NCBI RefSeq assembly: GCF_023703325.1
Contig: NZ_JAMQGM010000049.1
Location: 1 to 64,000, forward strand
DNA length: 64,000 nt
Source of the DNA: Streptomyces meridianus
GTDB taxonomy: Bacteria; Actinomycetota; Actinomycetes; Streptomycetales; Streptomycetaceae
Direction: 5' to 3'
A program made the position numbers and the translations under genes. This document shows positions 7,565 to 15,984 of this stretch, in pieces; within the stretch, counting starts at the first letter, position 1, and each line of letters starts with the position of its first letter. The notes under the pieces were generated by a model that was not told the origin of the DNA, did not search any database, and worked only from the letters and a program-made list of their open reading frames with translations.

Positions 7565-8770
7565 TCAGCCGGCCAGGAAGTGGAATCCCGGCCGCGGGTG
7601 CATCAGGAAGTCGTGGTGCGAGATGTTCCAGGCATACGCGCCGGCCAGGGAGAACAGCACACGGTCCCCCGCCCGGACGCCGGGTGCCGGAACCCCGCGG
7701 GCCAGGACGTCCTTGGGCGTGCACAACTGCCCGGTGACCGTGACCCGTTTCCCCTCGGCCGCCGGCCGCGGCCACGGGTAAGGCCATTCCTCGACGGCCA
7801 GCACCGTGCAGGGCTGGTCGTGCTGCTTGGTCGCAGGCGTCCGCAGATGGTGGGTGCCGCCCCGGACGACGGCGAACTCCTCGCCGTGACTGTGCTTGAC
7901 GTCCAGCACCTCGGTCGCGTACCAGCCGGAGTAGGCGGTCAGGGCCCGGCCCGGCTCGATGCGCAGGACGAGATCCGGACGGTCCGCCAGCAGCTGCTCC
8001 AGCCCGGCGCCGTAACCGGCCCAGTCGAACCTGGCGCCGGGGGCCCCGTAGTCGACCGCCATGCCGCCGCCGACGTTGATCTCGGCGAGCCGGATGCCGT
8101 GGCGTTCGCCGAGAGCCTCCGCGAACGCCACGGTCTCCTCGGCCACCGCCAGCTGGGCGGGGGCGTCCAGGCCGCTCGCCAGATGAGCGTGGACACCGCG
8201 GAGCTCCAGCCCCGGATACGTGCCGTCCGTCAGCCGGCGCACCACCCGGTCGGCCAGGGACGGATCCAGGCCGAACGGTGTGGGCCGGCCACCCATGGCC
8301 AGCGAACTCGCGTCCAGTGCACCGCCGGACACCTGGAGGTTGAACCGCAGCAGCACGGCCGGTTTTCTGCCGGACGGTGACCGTTCACTGAGGCGGGCGA
8401 GCACGTGCAGCTCGTACTCGCTCTCGACGTGAAAGCGCTCGACACCGAGTTCCAGCGCCTGCGCGATCTCGTCCGGCGTCTTGCCGGGCCCGCCGAAGGC
8501 CAGGGGGGATCCGGGCACCGTCTTGCGGACGTGGGCGAGTTCGCCGCCGGACGAGACCTCGTAGCCGTCCAGGTGCGGCGCGAGGGCGGCGAGGATCTCC
8601 GGCTCCGGGTTCGCCTTGGCCGCGTAGTACATCTCGACCCGCCGGGGCAGGGCGTCGCGCACGGCCGCGGCATGTTCCCCGAGGGACGTCAGGTCGTAGA
8701 GATAGGCGGGCAGTCCGGCGGAGGGCAGCGCGGACGCGTGCTCGTGCACCCGGGGGGTCAGGTCGGTCAA
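7565..8770 (-). CDS. Fold-type III PLP-dependent decarboxylase of a siderophore operon
   Basis: Enzyme of the alanine-racemase-fold (Orn/DAP/SbnH-like) decarboxylase family, 401 residues. The PLP lysine lies in YYAAKANPEPEIL (about residues 47-59), followed by EVSSGGEL, the INVGGGMAVDYG glycine loop that holds the cofactor phosphate, and RIEPGRALTAYSG. It is the last gene of the nine-gene siderophore operon. Family members there either make a diamine from a basic amino acid or, like SbnH of staphyloferrin B, decarboxylate a citryl intermediate. Which applies here is unknown. It is unlikely to be lysine biosynthesis LysA given its place. The start is probably the TTG at 8770, which overlaps the upstream stop as TTGA with GGAG seven bases before it. 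Confidence 0.87.
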   Translation of the reverse strand: MTDLTPRVHEHASALPSAGLPAYLYDLTSLGEHAAAVRDALPRRVEMYYAAKANPEPEILAALAPHLDGYEVSSGGELAHVRKTVPGSPLAFGGPGKTPDEIAQALELGVERFHVESEYELHVLARLSERSPSGRKPAVLLRFNLQVSGGALDASSLAMGGRPTPFGLDPSLADRVVRRLTDGTYPGLELRGVHAHLASGLDAPAQLAVAEETVAFAEALGERHGIRLAEINVGGGMAVDYGAPGARFDWAGYGAGLEQLLADRPDLVLRIEPGRALTAYSGWYATEVLDVKHSHGEEFAVVRGGTHHLRTPATKQHDQPCTVLAVEEWPYPWPRPAAEGKRVTVTGQLCTPKDVLARGVPAPGVRAGDRVLFSLAGAYAWNISHHDFLMHPRPGFHFLAG

Positions 8771-10521
8771 CGGGTGCTCCAGGGGTCGTCGCCGCGGACC
8801 GCGTCCGACAGGACGTCCTCGGCGATCGGTGAGGGAAGGCGTACGTATCCGGCCTCCCGGTCGGCCTTGCGCTCCCAGCGGGTGAGCAGATTGGCCTTGG
8901 CGGGCAGCGGGACACCGGCCAGCAGGGCGCTGAGCCGGGGCGGGCAGCCGTGGGCGTCGGCGTACTCCCGGAGCGCGGCGCGGACCCGGGACCACAGCGC
9001 GCACTCGGTGTGCGGGTACAGATCCGCGAGCGCGGCGAGGAGTTCGGCCACATGGTTGACGAGGAGGCAGTAGACGACCCGGTCCCAGCCGCGCTGCGCG
9101 TCGTAGGTCATGGGTGCCGCGATGTCCTCGGGCAGCCGCGCCAGCCGGTCCCGGTTCTGCTCGGGGACGAGCTTGGTGCCCTCCAGGTCGCGGAACAGCA
9201 CCCGGACCGGCATGCCGTCGTCGTCGACACAGACCAGCACGTTCTGCAGATGGGGTTCGAGCACCACCCCGTGGTCGAAGTAGGCGGCGAGCACCGGCGG
9301 CACCAGCAGCCGCAGGTACGACTCCCACCAGTCCAGTGCGCGCTGCCGCCCGCCGTCCGCGAGAAGCCGGGAGATGTGCCCGGAGGAAGTCGGGTACTCG
9401 TCGGCGACGGCACCGGCGAGCAGTGGCGTCGCCCCGGGCGGCACGGCACCGGAGAGGCCCTCACGGACGATGACGCCCAGCCCCTCGAACAGGTCGCGGT
9501 CGGTGCCGCCACCGGCGCCGGGGAGCCGGGCGGAGCGGTAGGCGGGCTCGCGGAGCACCGCGCTGCCCGGGAACCGGGATGCGAGGTCTTCGAGCACCGG
9601 AGCCAGCAGCCGGGTGAGGGCGACCGCGCCGGACAGCTCGTACTCTGCGTTCTTCCGCACGCAGTTGGTGATGCGCACGTTGAGGCTGAACTTCAGGAAG
9701 GTGCCGCCGTCGTAGAGCGTGCGTACCGACGCGGTGGGGGCGAACGGCTTCGTGCCGGCGCCGAGATCGAGCACGTCGCCGCGCTCCAGCGCCGAGGCCA
9801 GTGCCGGGGTGTCCCGGAGAAGGTCGAACTGCCAGGGATGGACGGGCAGTTGACGGTAACCCTCGGGTACGTCGAACAGGCGGTCCAGTGCAGCGGCGGC
9901 ATCCGGGGCCGCCGTCTCCTCGGCGATCAGGTGTTCCCGTACGGCGAGCGCGCGCACGGGAAACGAGACGCCGGCCTCCGGGGCGTAGGTGGCCCAGGCC
10001 GTCGGATCGCCGCCGCGCGCCTTAGGGGTGGGATGGAAGCGGTGGCCGAGCAGCAGCGACTGCTCCGACTCGAGATACGTCCCGAACGGGCCGTCGGCCT
10101 CCGGCGCCCGGGTGCGCGCGCCCAGGGCGGCCGACATGCCGTGATGGCTGGAGGCGACCTGCCGCAGGAACTCGTCGTTGGCGACACCGGTGCGCAGGGT
10201 CAGTTCCGCCTGCACGTACTCGGCGAGCCGCAGCCAGCCGACCGGGGACCAACCGTCCCCCGCCTGCTCGGTGACCGGGCCGGAGAAACGGTGCGCGCCG
10301 GTGAGGGACGTACGGCGCAGCGCGATCCGCAGCAGGGCACTGCACCGGGGCAGGCGCAGCAGCAGGAAGCCGTCGACGACGGCCGTCTGGTGCTCGGGGC
10401 CGGACACCTCGCGCAGCAGGCAGTTGAGAAGGGTGTGGGTCACGGCCTCGTCTGCCGTGGGCAGTCCGGGGGGTGGCACGGACCGGTCGGGGACGGTGTC
10501 GAGGGAGGGCATCGGCGACAT
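8767..10521 (-). CDS. IucA/IucC-family siderophore synthetase (second copy)
   Basis: NRPS-independent siderophore synthetase of 584 residues. It adenylates a carboxylate (citrate, ketoglutarate or a half-made product) and couples it to an amine or alcohol. Canonical motifs are present: LPVHPWQFDLL (about residue 235), ASVRTLYDGGTFLKFSLNVRITN in pieces (about 270-295), and LEPHLQNVLV (about 440, metal/ATP site), followed by FRDLEGTKL. The C-terminal FhuF-like helical part is intact. ATG 10521 overlaps the exporter stop (TGATG), so translation is coupled. This copy looks fully catalytic, in contrast to the other synthetase, which departs from the HPWQ motif. Confidence 0.93.
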   Translation of the reverse strand: MSPMPSLDTVPDRSVPPPGLPTADEAVTHTLLNCLLREVSGPEHQTAVVDGFLLLRLPRCSALLRIALRRTSLTGAHRFSGPVTEQAGDGWSPVGWLRLAEYVQAELTLRTGVANDEFLRQVASSHHGMSAALGARTRAPEADGPFGTYLESEQSLLLGHRFHPTPKARGGDPTAWATYAPEAGVSFPVRALAVREHLIAEETAAPDAAAALDRLFDVPEGYRQLPVHPWQFDLLRDTPALASALERGDVLDLGAGTKPFAPTASVRTLYDGGTFLKFSLNVRITNCVRKNAEYELSGAVALTRLLAPVLEDLASRFPGSAVLREPAYRSARLPGAGGGTDRDLFEGLGVIVREGLSGAVPPGATPLLAGAVADEYPTSSGHISRLLADGGRQRALDWWESYLRLLVPPVLAAYFDHGVVLEPHLQNVLVCVDDDGMPVRVLFRDLEGTKLVPEQNRDRLARLPEDIAAPMTYDAQRGWDRVVYCLLVNHVAELLAALADLYPHTECALWSRVRAALREYADAHGCPPRLSALLAGVPLPAKANLLTRWERKADREAGYVRLPSPIAEDVLSDAVRGDDPWSTR

Positions 10522-11810
10522 CAACGGCTCCAGCGGATTCTGGGCGCACGGCCCGTGAGACGACGGAAGACTGCGGGCAGCCCGGCGACGAGCAGGGTCA
10601 GCGCGGCGACGGCGGTACCGGCCAGAACCGGGGCCGACGGCCCGAACAGGCCGTTGCCCGCGGCCGCGACCGCACCGGCGGCGACTGCTCCGCCCTTGGA
10701 GACCAGCTCCAGTGCGCCGAACATGCCGCCCGGCGCACGCCCCCGCGCGCACTCGGCCGCGAGGACGGACAGGCAGACCAGACCCAGGGTGAGCCCGGCA
10801 CCGAGGACCAGCCGGACGGCGACGAACGCGGTCAGCGAGTGCGCGGCACCGTGCCCGGCCAGGCCCACGGCTATGAGGCCGAAGCCGAGCAGCACACCGG
10901 AGCGCGGGTGCAGGTGCACGGCCTTGTGCACGGCCAGGGCGAACACCAGGTAGCAGACATGGGGGAGGGCGAACAGGATTCCGGACACGGTCGGTGGTGT
11001 TCCCGGGATCCGCTCGTTCACCAGGGAGATGAGGTACGGGAAGGAGATGACGGTGGAGAAGACGAAGGCGAACTCCAGCCCGTACAGAAGCCGCAGACGG
11101 GAGGCGGGCTCCGCCTCCGGCGCGGGCTGCGGTGCCTGCGCCGGCACGCAGGGCTCCACGACGGGCGCCTCGTTCCGTCGCGGTTCCGGCAGCAGCGCCA
11201 GCATCACCGCGGCCGCCAGTGGGAGCACGGCCAGCAGCGCGTACTGCCGGTGCGGCGAAAGCCATGACGACAGTGAGCCGACCACGATCGGAGCGAAGAC
11301 CAGGGCCGCCCGGGCACTGCCCTGCATGAGGGTGAGCGCCTTGGACAGCCGCGGGCCGTCCAGGGCCGCGGCGAGGTAGCCGTTGGAGGCCGAGAACGTT
11401 CCGCCCAGCACGCCCTGGAGCACCAGCGCGATGGTGAACAGGGTCAGCGAGTCGGCCGCTCCGGCGAGCAGGAACGAGACGGCGAGGCCGAGTTGGGCCC
11501 GCAGCAGCAGCCGCTTGCGGCCGAACCGGTCAGCCAGACGGCCCCACAGGGGGGCGCCGAGCGCGCCGAAGACCGTCGGTACGACGTACAGCACGCCCGC
11601 CCAGTCGGCCGCCGGGTCGCCCAGTCCCGGGAGGATCTCGGTGAGGTAGGGAGGCAGGCCGAGTGCGGCGAACGAGGCGACGAAGTAGCACGCGGCCACG
11701 GCGTTGACCTGGCGACGGCCGAACTCCGCGGACTGCGGGGTGCGGGGGGCGCGCCGCGGCAGGCCGCGGCGCGACCGGGAAGGACTGAGTTCGGGAAGCG
11801 CTGTGGTCAT
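10521..11810 (-). CDS. MFS transporter, probable siderophore exporter
   Basis: A 429-residue major facilitator protein with about 12 hydrophobic spans in two halves. The inter-helix 2-3 signature GRLADRFGRKRLLL (about residues 90-103) is present. The central loop (about 208-245) is Pro/Ala/Glu-rich. It lies between two IucA/IucC genes, overlapping both by 1-4 bases, a standard place for the efflux pump of an NIS siderophore (compare SbnD or SfaA). The ATG at 11810 overlaps the upstream stop as ATGA. The role as exporter is inferred from context. Confidence 0.88.
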   Translation of the reverse strand: MTTALPELSPSRSRRGLPRRAPRTPQSAEFGRRQVNAVAACYFVASFAALGLPPYLTEILPGLGDPAADWAGVLYVVPTVFGALGAPLWGRLADRFGRKRLLLRAQLGLAVSFLLAGAADSLTLFTIALVLQGVLGGTFSASNGYLAAALDGPRLSKALTLMQGSARAALVFAPIVVGSLSSWLSPHRQYALLAVLPLAAAVMLALLPEPRRNEAPVVEPCVPAQAPQPAPEAEPASRLRLLYGLEFAFVFSTVISFPYLISLVNERIPGTPPTVSGILFALPHVCYLVFALAVHKAVHLHPRSGVLLGFGLIAVGLAGHGAAHSLTAFVAVRLVLGAGLTLGLVCLSVLAAECARGRAPGGMFGALELVSKGGAVAAGAVAAAGNGLFGPSAPVLAGTAVAALTLLVAGLPAVFRRLTGRAPRIRWSR

Positions 11811-13642
11811 CGCCGATCGTGCTCCCGCAGCAGGTAGTTGGGGCCGCTCGTGTAGTGCTTGTTGATGTCCCGGGCACCGGAACGCTCCTTGCTGAGCAGG
11901 GTTCCGGCGGTGACCATGGCCTTCACCGGCAGCCGGTCGGCGTCCAGGACGTGATCGCGCAGGACGGCCCCCGGCTCGCCCGGCCCGGTGCCGAGCCGTT
12001 CCGCGGCTTCTGCGAGCCGGTCGCGCACCAGGGACAGCAGCCGGTCCGGCGGTGTGTTCCCGTGCCGGGCCAGCCCGAACGCATAGGCCCCGGCGCACAG
12101 ATGAACGGTGATGGTGGTGAACAGGTCGGTCAGCGGGCGGTCGTCGTCCGTGAAGATCCGGGGATCGTCGAAGTCCTCCGGTCCGGGCGCGTCCGCTCCC
12201 AGGCGCGTGCGCAGCCGGCGTCGGTTCAGGCGGGGGCCGTCGTTGTCCTTGAACAGCAGCCGAAGCCGGGTCGCGCCGGTCTCCCGGTCCAGCACCAGCG
12301 AGACGTTCTGCTGATGGGACTCCAGCGCGATCCCGTAACCGAAGAGCGTGGTCTGCCAGTCGAACAGCAGGGTGAGGCAGGCGTCGAGGAGGGCCGTCGG
12401 GTCTCCGTCGAAGAACCGGTCGGCGAGGGGGTCGATGAGTGGCCGGCCGTCCGGCGCGGTGCCCAGCAGCGCGGCCATGGGGAGGACGACGCTGTCGTCG
12501 AGCCCCGGCGGGAAGCCGCGCACCAGAACGGCGAGCATCTCGTGGCCCGCGTGGGCGTAGCGGGTCTCGTCGGCGAGCAGCACACGGTCGCGGAACCGGG
12601 GCTCACGCGCGAGCACCGCTTCGAGCAGCCGCTGGCCGGCCGCGCCGTCCACCAGCGTGCCGGGCTTGATGGTGCGACGGTTGCGCAGGCCCAGGGTCGC
12701 CGTGTCCAGGGGCAGTTTGAGGTGCACCGACGGGTCGCCGGACATCGCCACGGTCCGCATGGACAGGGTCGGCACGGCCGTCCCGTACGGCTGCTCCGCG
12801 AGGACCGCGCGCCCGGCGAGGCCCGTGTCGCGCAGGGCGGCGCTCAGGGGCGCCCCGGCCGAGAGCGGGTGCACCGGGAGCGCCAGATGGCTCGCATCGA
12901 GTTCCGGCAGCCCGACGGTTCCCGGAGTGGGCCACGAAGGGTGCAGCGGCCTGCGGACGCCCGCGGTGAGCGGTGCGGGCGGGCCGCCGACGGTGAGCGC
13001 GTCGGCCGGCAGCACCAGCCAGCGCAGCGGGAGAACGGGATGGAACTCCGGTGCATAGGAACGCAGTTGGCCCTCGTCCAGCCCGGACCGGCCGCGCGCC
13101 GTCGGGTAGACGGGGTGGTCGAGGCGGGCTGCCAGGGCGTCGTGAGCCGTCGACCTGGCCCAGCCGCTCCAGTACGCGGGGTCGGCGCCGTATTGGCCGG
13201 CCAGCCGGCCGGTGACCTCGCTGCCGGTCCGCGCGTGCAGGCGCATGGTCGCCAGGGTCTGACGGCACTCGTCCGCGAAGGCGTCGAAACCGCTGCGGTC
13301 CACCGGGTCGGCGAGCGGCGCCAGTTCGGCGACGATGCGGTCGGGGGCGCGTAGTTCCTCTCCGCCGGGCTCCCACCGGAGCAGTGGCAGCCGGGCGCGC
13401 CATGCGCACTGGAAGCCGTCCGGCTCGACCGGGACCAGCAGAGCGGCGTCGCCGCCGGCCGGCAGACGCAGCCAGGTGCCGTCGGGTCGTTCGGCGGGCC
13501 GGGCCCGGGTGCGCAGGCCGACGACGTCCTCGCGGAGCAGGGCGTCGAGGACCCGCAGAGCGAGTTCGGCCTCGGCATGGTGATCGGGCGCGGGGACTGC
13601 CCCTGCGAAGGCGGTGGCGGTGGTGTCGGTCACGGCGCTCAC
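11807..13642 (-). CDS. IucA/IucC-family siderophore synthetase (first copy, divergent motifs)
   Basis: NIS synthetase of 611 residues. Recognisable segments are LPVHPLSAGAPL (about residue 245), TLSMRTVAM, VHLKLPLDTATLGLRNRRTIKPG in pieces (about 285-310), ALESHQQNVSLVL (about 425) and LLFKDNDGPRLN. The family motif HPWQ is HPLS here and the EPHLQN-type block is ESHQQN. It may therefore belong to the AlcC/DesD-like branch acting on a pre-formed half, or differ in carboxylate recognition. The GTG start (13642) overlaps the ATP-grasp stop as GTGA. Together with the second synthetase it would give two condensation steps. Confidence 0.9.
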   Translation of the reverse strand: MSAVTDTTATAFAGAVPAPDHHAEAELALRVLDALLREDVVGLRTRARPAERPDGTWLRLPAGGDAALLVPVEPDGFQCAWRARLPLLRWEPGGEELRAPDRIVAELAPLADPVDRSGFDAFADECRQTLATMRLHARTGSEVTGRLAGQYGADPAYWSGWARSTAHDALAARLDHPVYPTARGRSGLDEGQLRSYAPEFHPVLPLRWLVLPADALTVGGPPAPLTAGVRRPLHPSWPTPGTVGLPELDASHLALPVHPLSAGAPLSAALRDTGLAGRAVLAEQPYGTAVPTLSMRTVAMSGDPSVHLKLPLDTATLGLRNRRTIKPGTLVDGAAGQRLLEAVLAREPRFRDRVLLADETRYAHAGHEMLAVLVRGFPPGLDDSVVLPMAALLGTAPDGRPLIDPLADRFFDGDPTALLDACLTLLFDWQTTLFGYGIALESHQQNVSLVLDRETGATRLRLLFKDNDGPRLNRRRLRTRLGADAPGPEDFDDPRIFTDDDRPLTDLFTTITVHLCAGAYAFGLARHGNTPPDRLLSLVRDRLAEAAERLGTGPGEPGAVLRDHVLDADRLPVKAMVTAGTLLSKERSGARDINKHYTSGPNYLLREHDRR

Positions 13643-14829
13643 GGGACGATCTCCCAGCGCTGGGCGGCGAGGTGTGCCTCCGCGACCCGGTCGACCGCCG
13701 ACTGGTCCGTACCGGTCGCCCGCAGCACGCCGAGATAGTCACGGTTGGTGCGGTAAAGGTCGTGCCGTTCACCGGTCTCCCGCAGCGGACGGTACGTCAG
13801 CCGTACCCCGTCCACCTCGAGGTCCGCGGCGCCGGGCGCCGACACGAGCTGCCCGGCCCGGGTGGCGCACGGGTAGTCGAGACGCGCCCGCCCGCCGGTG
13901 CGCACACCCGGATCCGCGGGCAGCGGCTCGCCGAGGTGCGTGCGCAGGATGTGCTCGAAGAGCGGGATACCGAGCAGTTCCGCGAGCAGGAGGTCGCACT
14001 GGTCGCCGATGGCGCGGTAGTTGACCTCGATGATGCGGGCCCGGCCCTCGTGCACCACGAACTCGGTGTGGCACGCGCCGAAGCCGACCCCGAGCGCGTC
14101 GAGCTGGTCCAGGACCTGCGCGACGACGGCCCCGGGATGCTCGGGCACGAACGTCAGGCGCTCCTCGATGAAGTACGGCGGCGGGGACACCCGGGTGTGG
14201 AAGCCGCCGAGGACGTGGCGGATCCGCCCGTCCCCGAGCGTCTCGAGCGTGTACAGCTCGCCGAGCAGGTACTCCTCGACGACGAGGGCCGTGCCGGGGC
14301 GCCTGACCTGGATCTCCTTGCAGAGCTGCACGAGTTCGCCGGCGTCGGAGGCGAGGACGACGTCCTCACTGGCCACGCCTTCCCGCGGTTTCACGACGCA
14401 CGGGTAGGGCAGCGGCAGGCCGGCCAGCTCCGCGGGGTCCTGGCCGGGCAGGAGCTCGGCGGATCGCACGGCGCCCGTGCCGCTCACCGCCAGGTGCCGG
14501 CGCAGCTCCGCCTTGTCCTTGGTCCGCAGTGTGGCCTGCCAGCTCTTGCCCGGAAGTCCGAAGTACTCGGCGGCCAGGGCGGCCTGGGTCTGCAGATGGT
14601 CGCTGTTGGTGAACACCGCGTCGGCCGGGTCGTGGGCGGAGATCCGGGTGATGACGGCGCGGAAGTCCCGCACGTCGCACTCCAGGATCTCGTGCTCGGG
14701 GTAGCGGGCCCGGTGCGCGCCGGGCCGGTCGGTGAGCAGGGTGACGTCGGCGCCGAGCCGTTTCGCCGCCGGCAGGAAGCCTTCGGTGACCGAGTCGGTG
14801 GGGTTCAACGCGAGCAGGTACAGCCGCAT
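13639..14829 (-). CDS. ATP-grasp carboxylate-amine ligase in the siderophore operon
   Basis: A 396-residue ATP-grasp enzyme of the carnosine-synthase/amino-acid-ligase type that would make an acyl phosphate and form an amide. Visible landmarks are the pre-ATP-grasp domain (residues 1-100, MRLYLLALNPTDSVTEGFLP), TKDKAELRRHL (about 103), the nucleotide lysine in PCVVKPREGVASEDVV (about 147), the hinge LVVEEYLLGELY (about 186) and the Mg-binding IIEVNYRAIGD (about 272). ATG 14829 follows a 10-bp intra-operon hairpin. ATP-grasp ligases are not standard members of NIS siderophore operons, so it may add an amino acid to the product or make an unusual building block. Confidence 0.88.
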   Translation of the reverse strand: MRLYLLALNPTDSVTEGFLPAAKRLGADVTLLTDRPGAHRARYPEHEILECDVRDFRAVITRISAHDPADAVFTNSDHLQTQAALAAEYFGLPGKSWQATLRTKDKAELRRHLAVSGTGAVRSAELLPGQDPAELAGLPLPYPCVVKPREGVASEDVVLASDAGELVQLCKEIQVRRPGTALVVEEYLLGELYTLETLGDGRIRHVLGGFHTRVSPPPYFIEERLTFVPEHPGAVVAQVLDQLDALGVGFGACHTEFVVHEGRARIIEVNYRAIGDQCDLLLAELLGIPLFEHILRTHLGEPLPADPGVRTGGRARLDYPCATRAGQLVSAPGAADLEVDGVRLTYRPLRETGERHDLYRTNRDYLGVLRATGTDQSAVDRVAEAHLAAQRWEIVP

Positions 14830-14882
14830 GGGCGGATCCCGTTCCGGGTCGGGGGAGGCGGGGGAGGCGGGTGCAGCAGGCC

Positions 14883-14914
14883 GGGGGCGGGCAGTCCGTG
14901 GGCCGCCCGCCCCC
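14883..14914 (-). terminator. Strong hairpin inside the siderophore operon
   Basis: GGGGGCGGGC (14883-14892) and GCCCGCCCCC (14905-14914) form a perfect 10-bp stem with a 12-base loop in the 93-base gap between the binding-protein stop and the ATP-grasp start. It may attenuate transcription into the biosynthetic genes or protect the 3' end of the transport-gene mRNA. Confidence 0.6.
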
Positions 14915-14922
14915 GTGGCCGG

Positions 14923-15933
14923 CTACTTCGCGGGCAGGGTCACGCCGGTCGCCCTTGCGACGTCCGCGAGCATCTTCCCGGCGGCCTGGACACCGATGCC
15001 GGACATCCAGGTCTCGTCCGGAACGGTGTAGACCTTGTCGTTCTTGACGGCCTCGAGGTCCTTCCAGACCGGGTTGGACGTCACGTCCTTCTCCTCGGTC
15101 TTCTCCGGGGAGTCGGCCGCCGTGACGAAGACGAGGTCGGCCTCGGCCTTGTCGATCTCCTCCGGGCCGACGTCCAGCATGTTCACGTCCGGGTCCTCGG
15201 AGGACTGGGACTTGGGGCGCTCGAAGCCGATGTCGTTCAGGACCACGCCGCTGAAGGAGGCCTTCTGGTACAGGCGGGTGGGTCCGGCGACGAACCGCAC
15301 GACCGAGACGCTGGGCATCTTGCCGTCGTACTTCTTGCTGATCGCCTCGCCGAGGGCGTGGGCGCGGCTCTCGTAGTCCTTCATCGCCCTCGCGGCCTGC
15401 TTCTCCAGACCCAGGGCCTTCGCGTGCACCTCGAGGTTGGCCTTCCACGGGTAGCCGGTGGTCTCCGTGAAGACGGTCGGGGCGATGGCGCTGAGCTTGT
15501 CGTAGACCTTCTCGTGCCGGACCTTGGAGGACAGGATCAGGTCGGGCTTCAGCGAGGCGATCCGCTCGAGGTTCGGCTCCTGCATGGGGCCGACGTCCTG
15601 CACACCGCCGACCTTGTTCTTCAGGTAGGCCGGGAAGCCACCGTCGACCTTCATGTGCGGTGAGACCGCACCGACCGGCTTGATTCCGAGCATGGTGACG
15701 TCGTCGAGTTCACCGGTGTCGAGTACGACGACCCGCTTCGGCTTCGACGGGATCTTCGTGCTGCCCATCGTGTGCTCGATGGTGCGCGGGAAGCCCGCGC
15801 CGGCCTGTGCCTTGGTGTCGTCGCCGGACTTGCCGGAGCCGCCGCAGGCGGTCAGCGCGCCGCCGGCGAGGACGGCTGTGAGCAGGGCCGCGGCGAGCCG
15901 GCGTGTTCCGTGCAGGGCTGTTCTGGTGGACAT
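14923..15933 (-). CDS. Ferric-siderophore-binding lipoprotein (FhuD/FepB family)
   Basis: Extracellular substrate-binding protein of 336 residues. The signal peptide ends in a lipobox, GGALTAC with Cys30 as the lipidated residue, followed by a Gly/Ser linker. The mature part has the class III binding-protein layout: VVVLDTGELDDVTMLGI (about residue 82) opens the first lobe, a long backbone helix joins the lobes, and NMLDVGPEEIDKAEADLVFV (in pieces, about 262) lies in the second. ATG 15933 has GAAGGATT just upstream. It precedes the biosynthetic genes and follows the transporter ATPase by 51 bases, so it is the binding component of the same importer. Confidence 0.92.
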   Translation of the reverse strand: MSTRTALHGTRRLAAALLTAVLAGGALTACGGSGKSGDDTKAQAGAGFPRTIEHTMGSTKIPSKPKRVVVLDTGELDDVTMLGIKPVGAVSPHMKVDGGFPAYLKNKVGGVQDVGPMQEPNLERIASLKPDLILSSKVRHEKVYDKLSAIAPTVFTETTGYPWKANLEVHAKALGLEKQAARAMKDYESRAHALGEAISKKYDGKMPSVSVVRFVAGPTRLYQKASFSGVVLNDIGFERPKSQSSEDPDVNMLDVGPEEIDKAEADLVFVTAADSPEKTEEKDVTSNPVWKDLEAVKNDKVYTVPDETWMSGIGVQAAGKMLADVARATGVTLPAK

Positions 15934-15984
15934 GGCGAATCCTTCGGTGCGGTTGGGGAAGGGCAAACGGACGGAGGTGGCCGG

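Noticed and set aside
7565..8770. Diaminopimelate decarboxylase LysA
   Set aside because: Fold and motifs fit the superfamily, but the gene is the last member of an iron-regulated siderophore operon, co-translated with an IucA/IucC gene, which points to a siderophore role.
8767..11265. A long N-terminal extension of the second IucA/IucC synthetase
   Set aside because: The extension runs antisense-like through the exporter gene in the wrong frame; ATG 10521 overlaps the exporter stop and starts at the normal family N-terminus.
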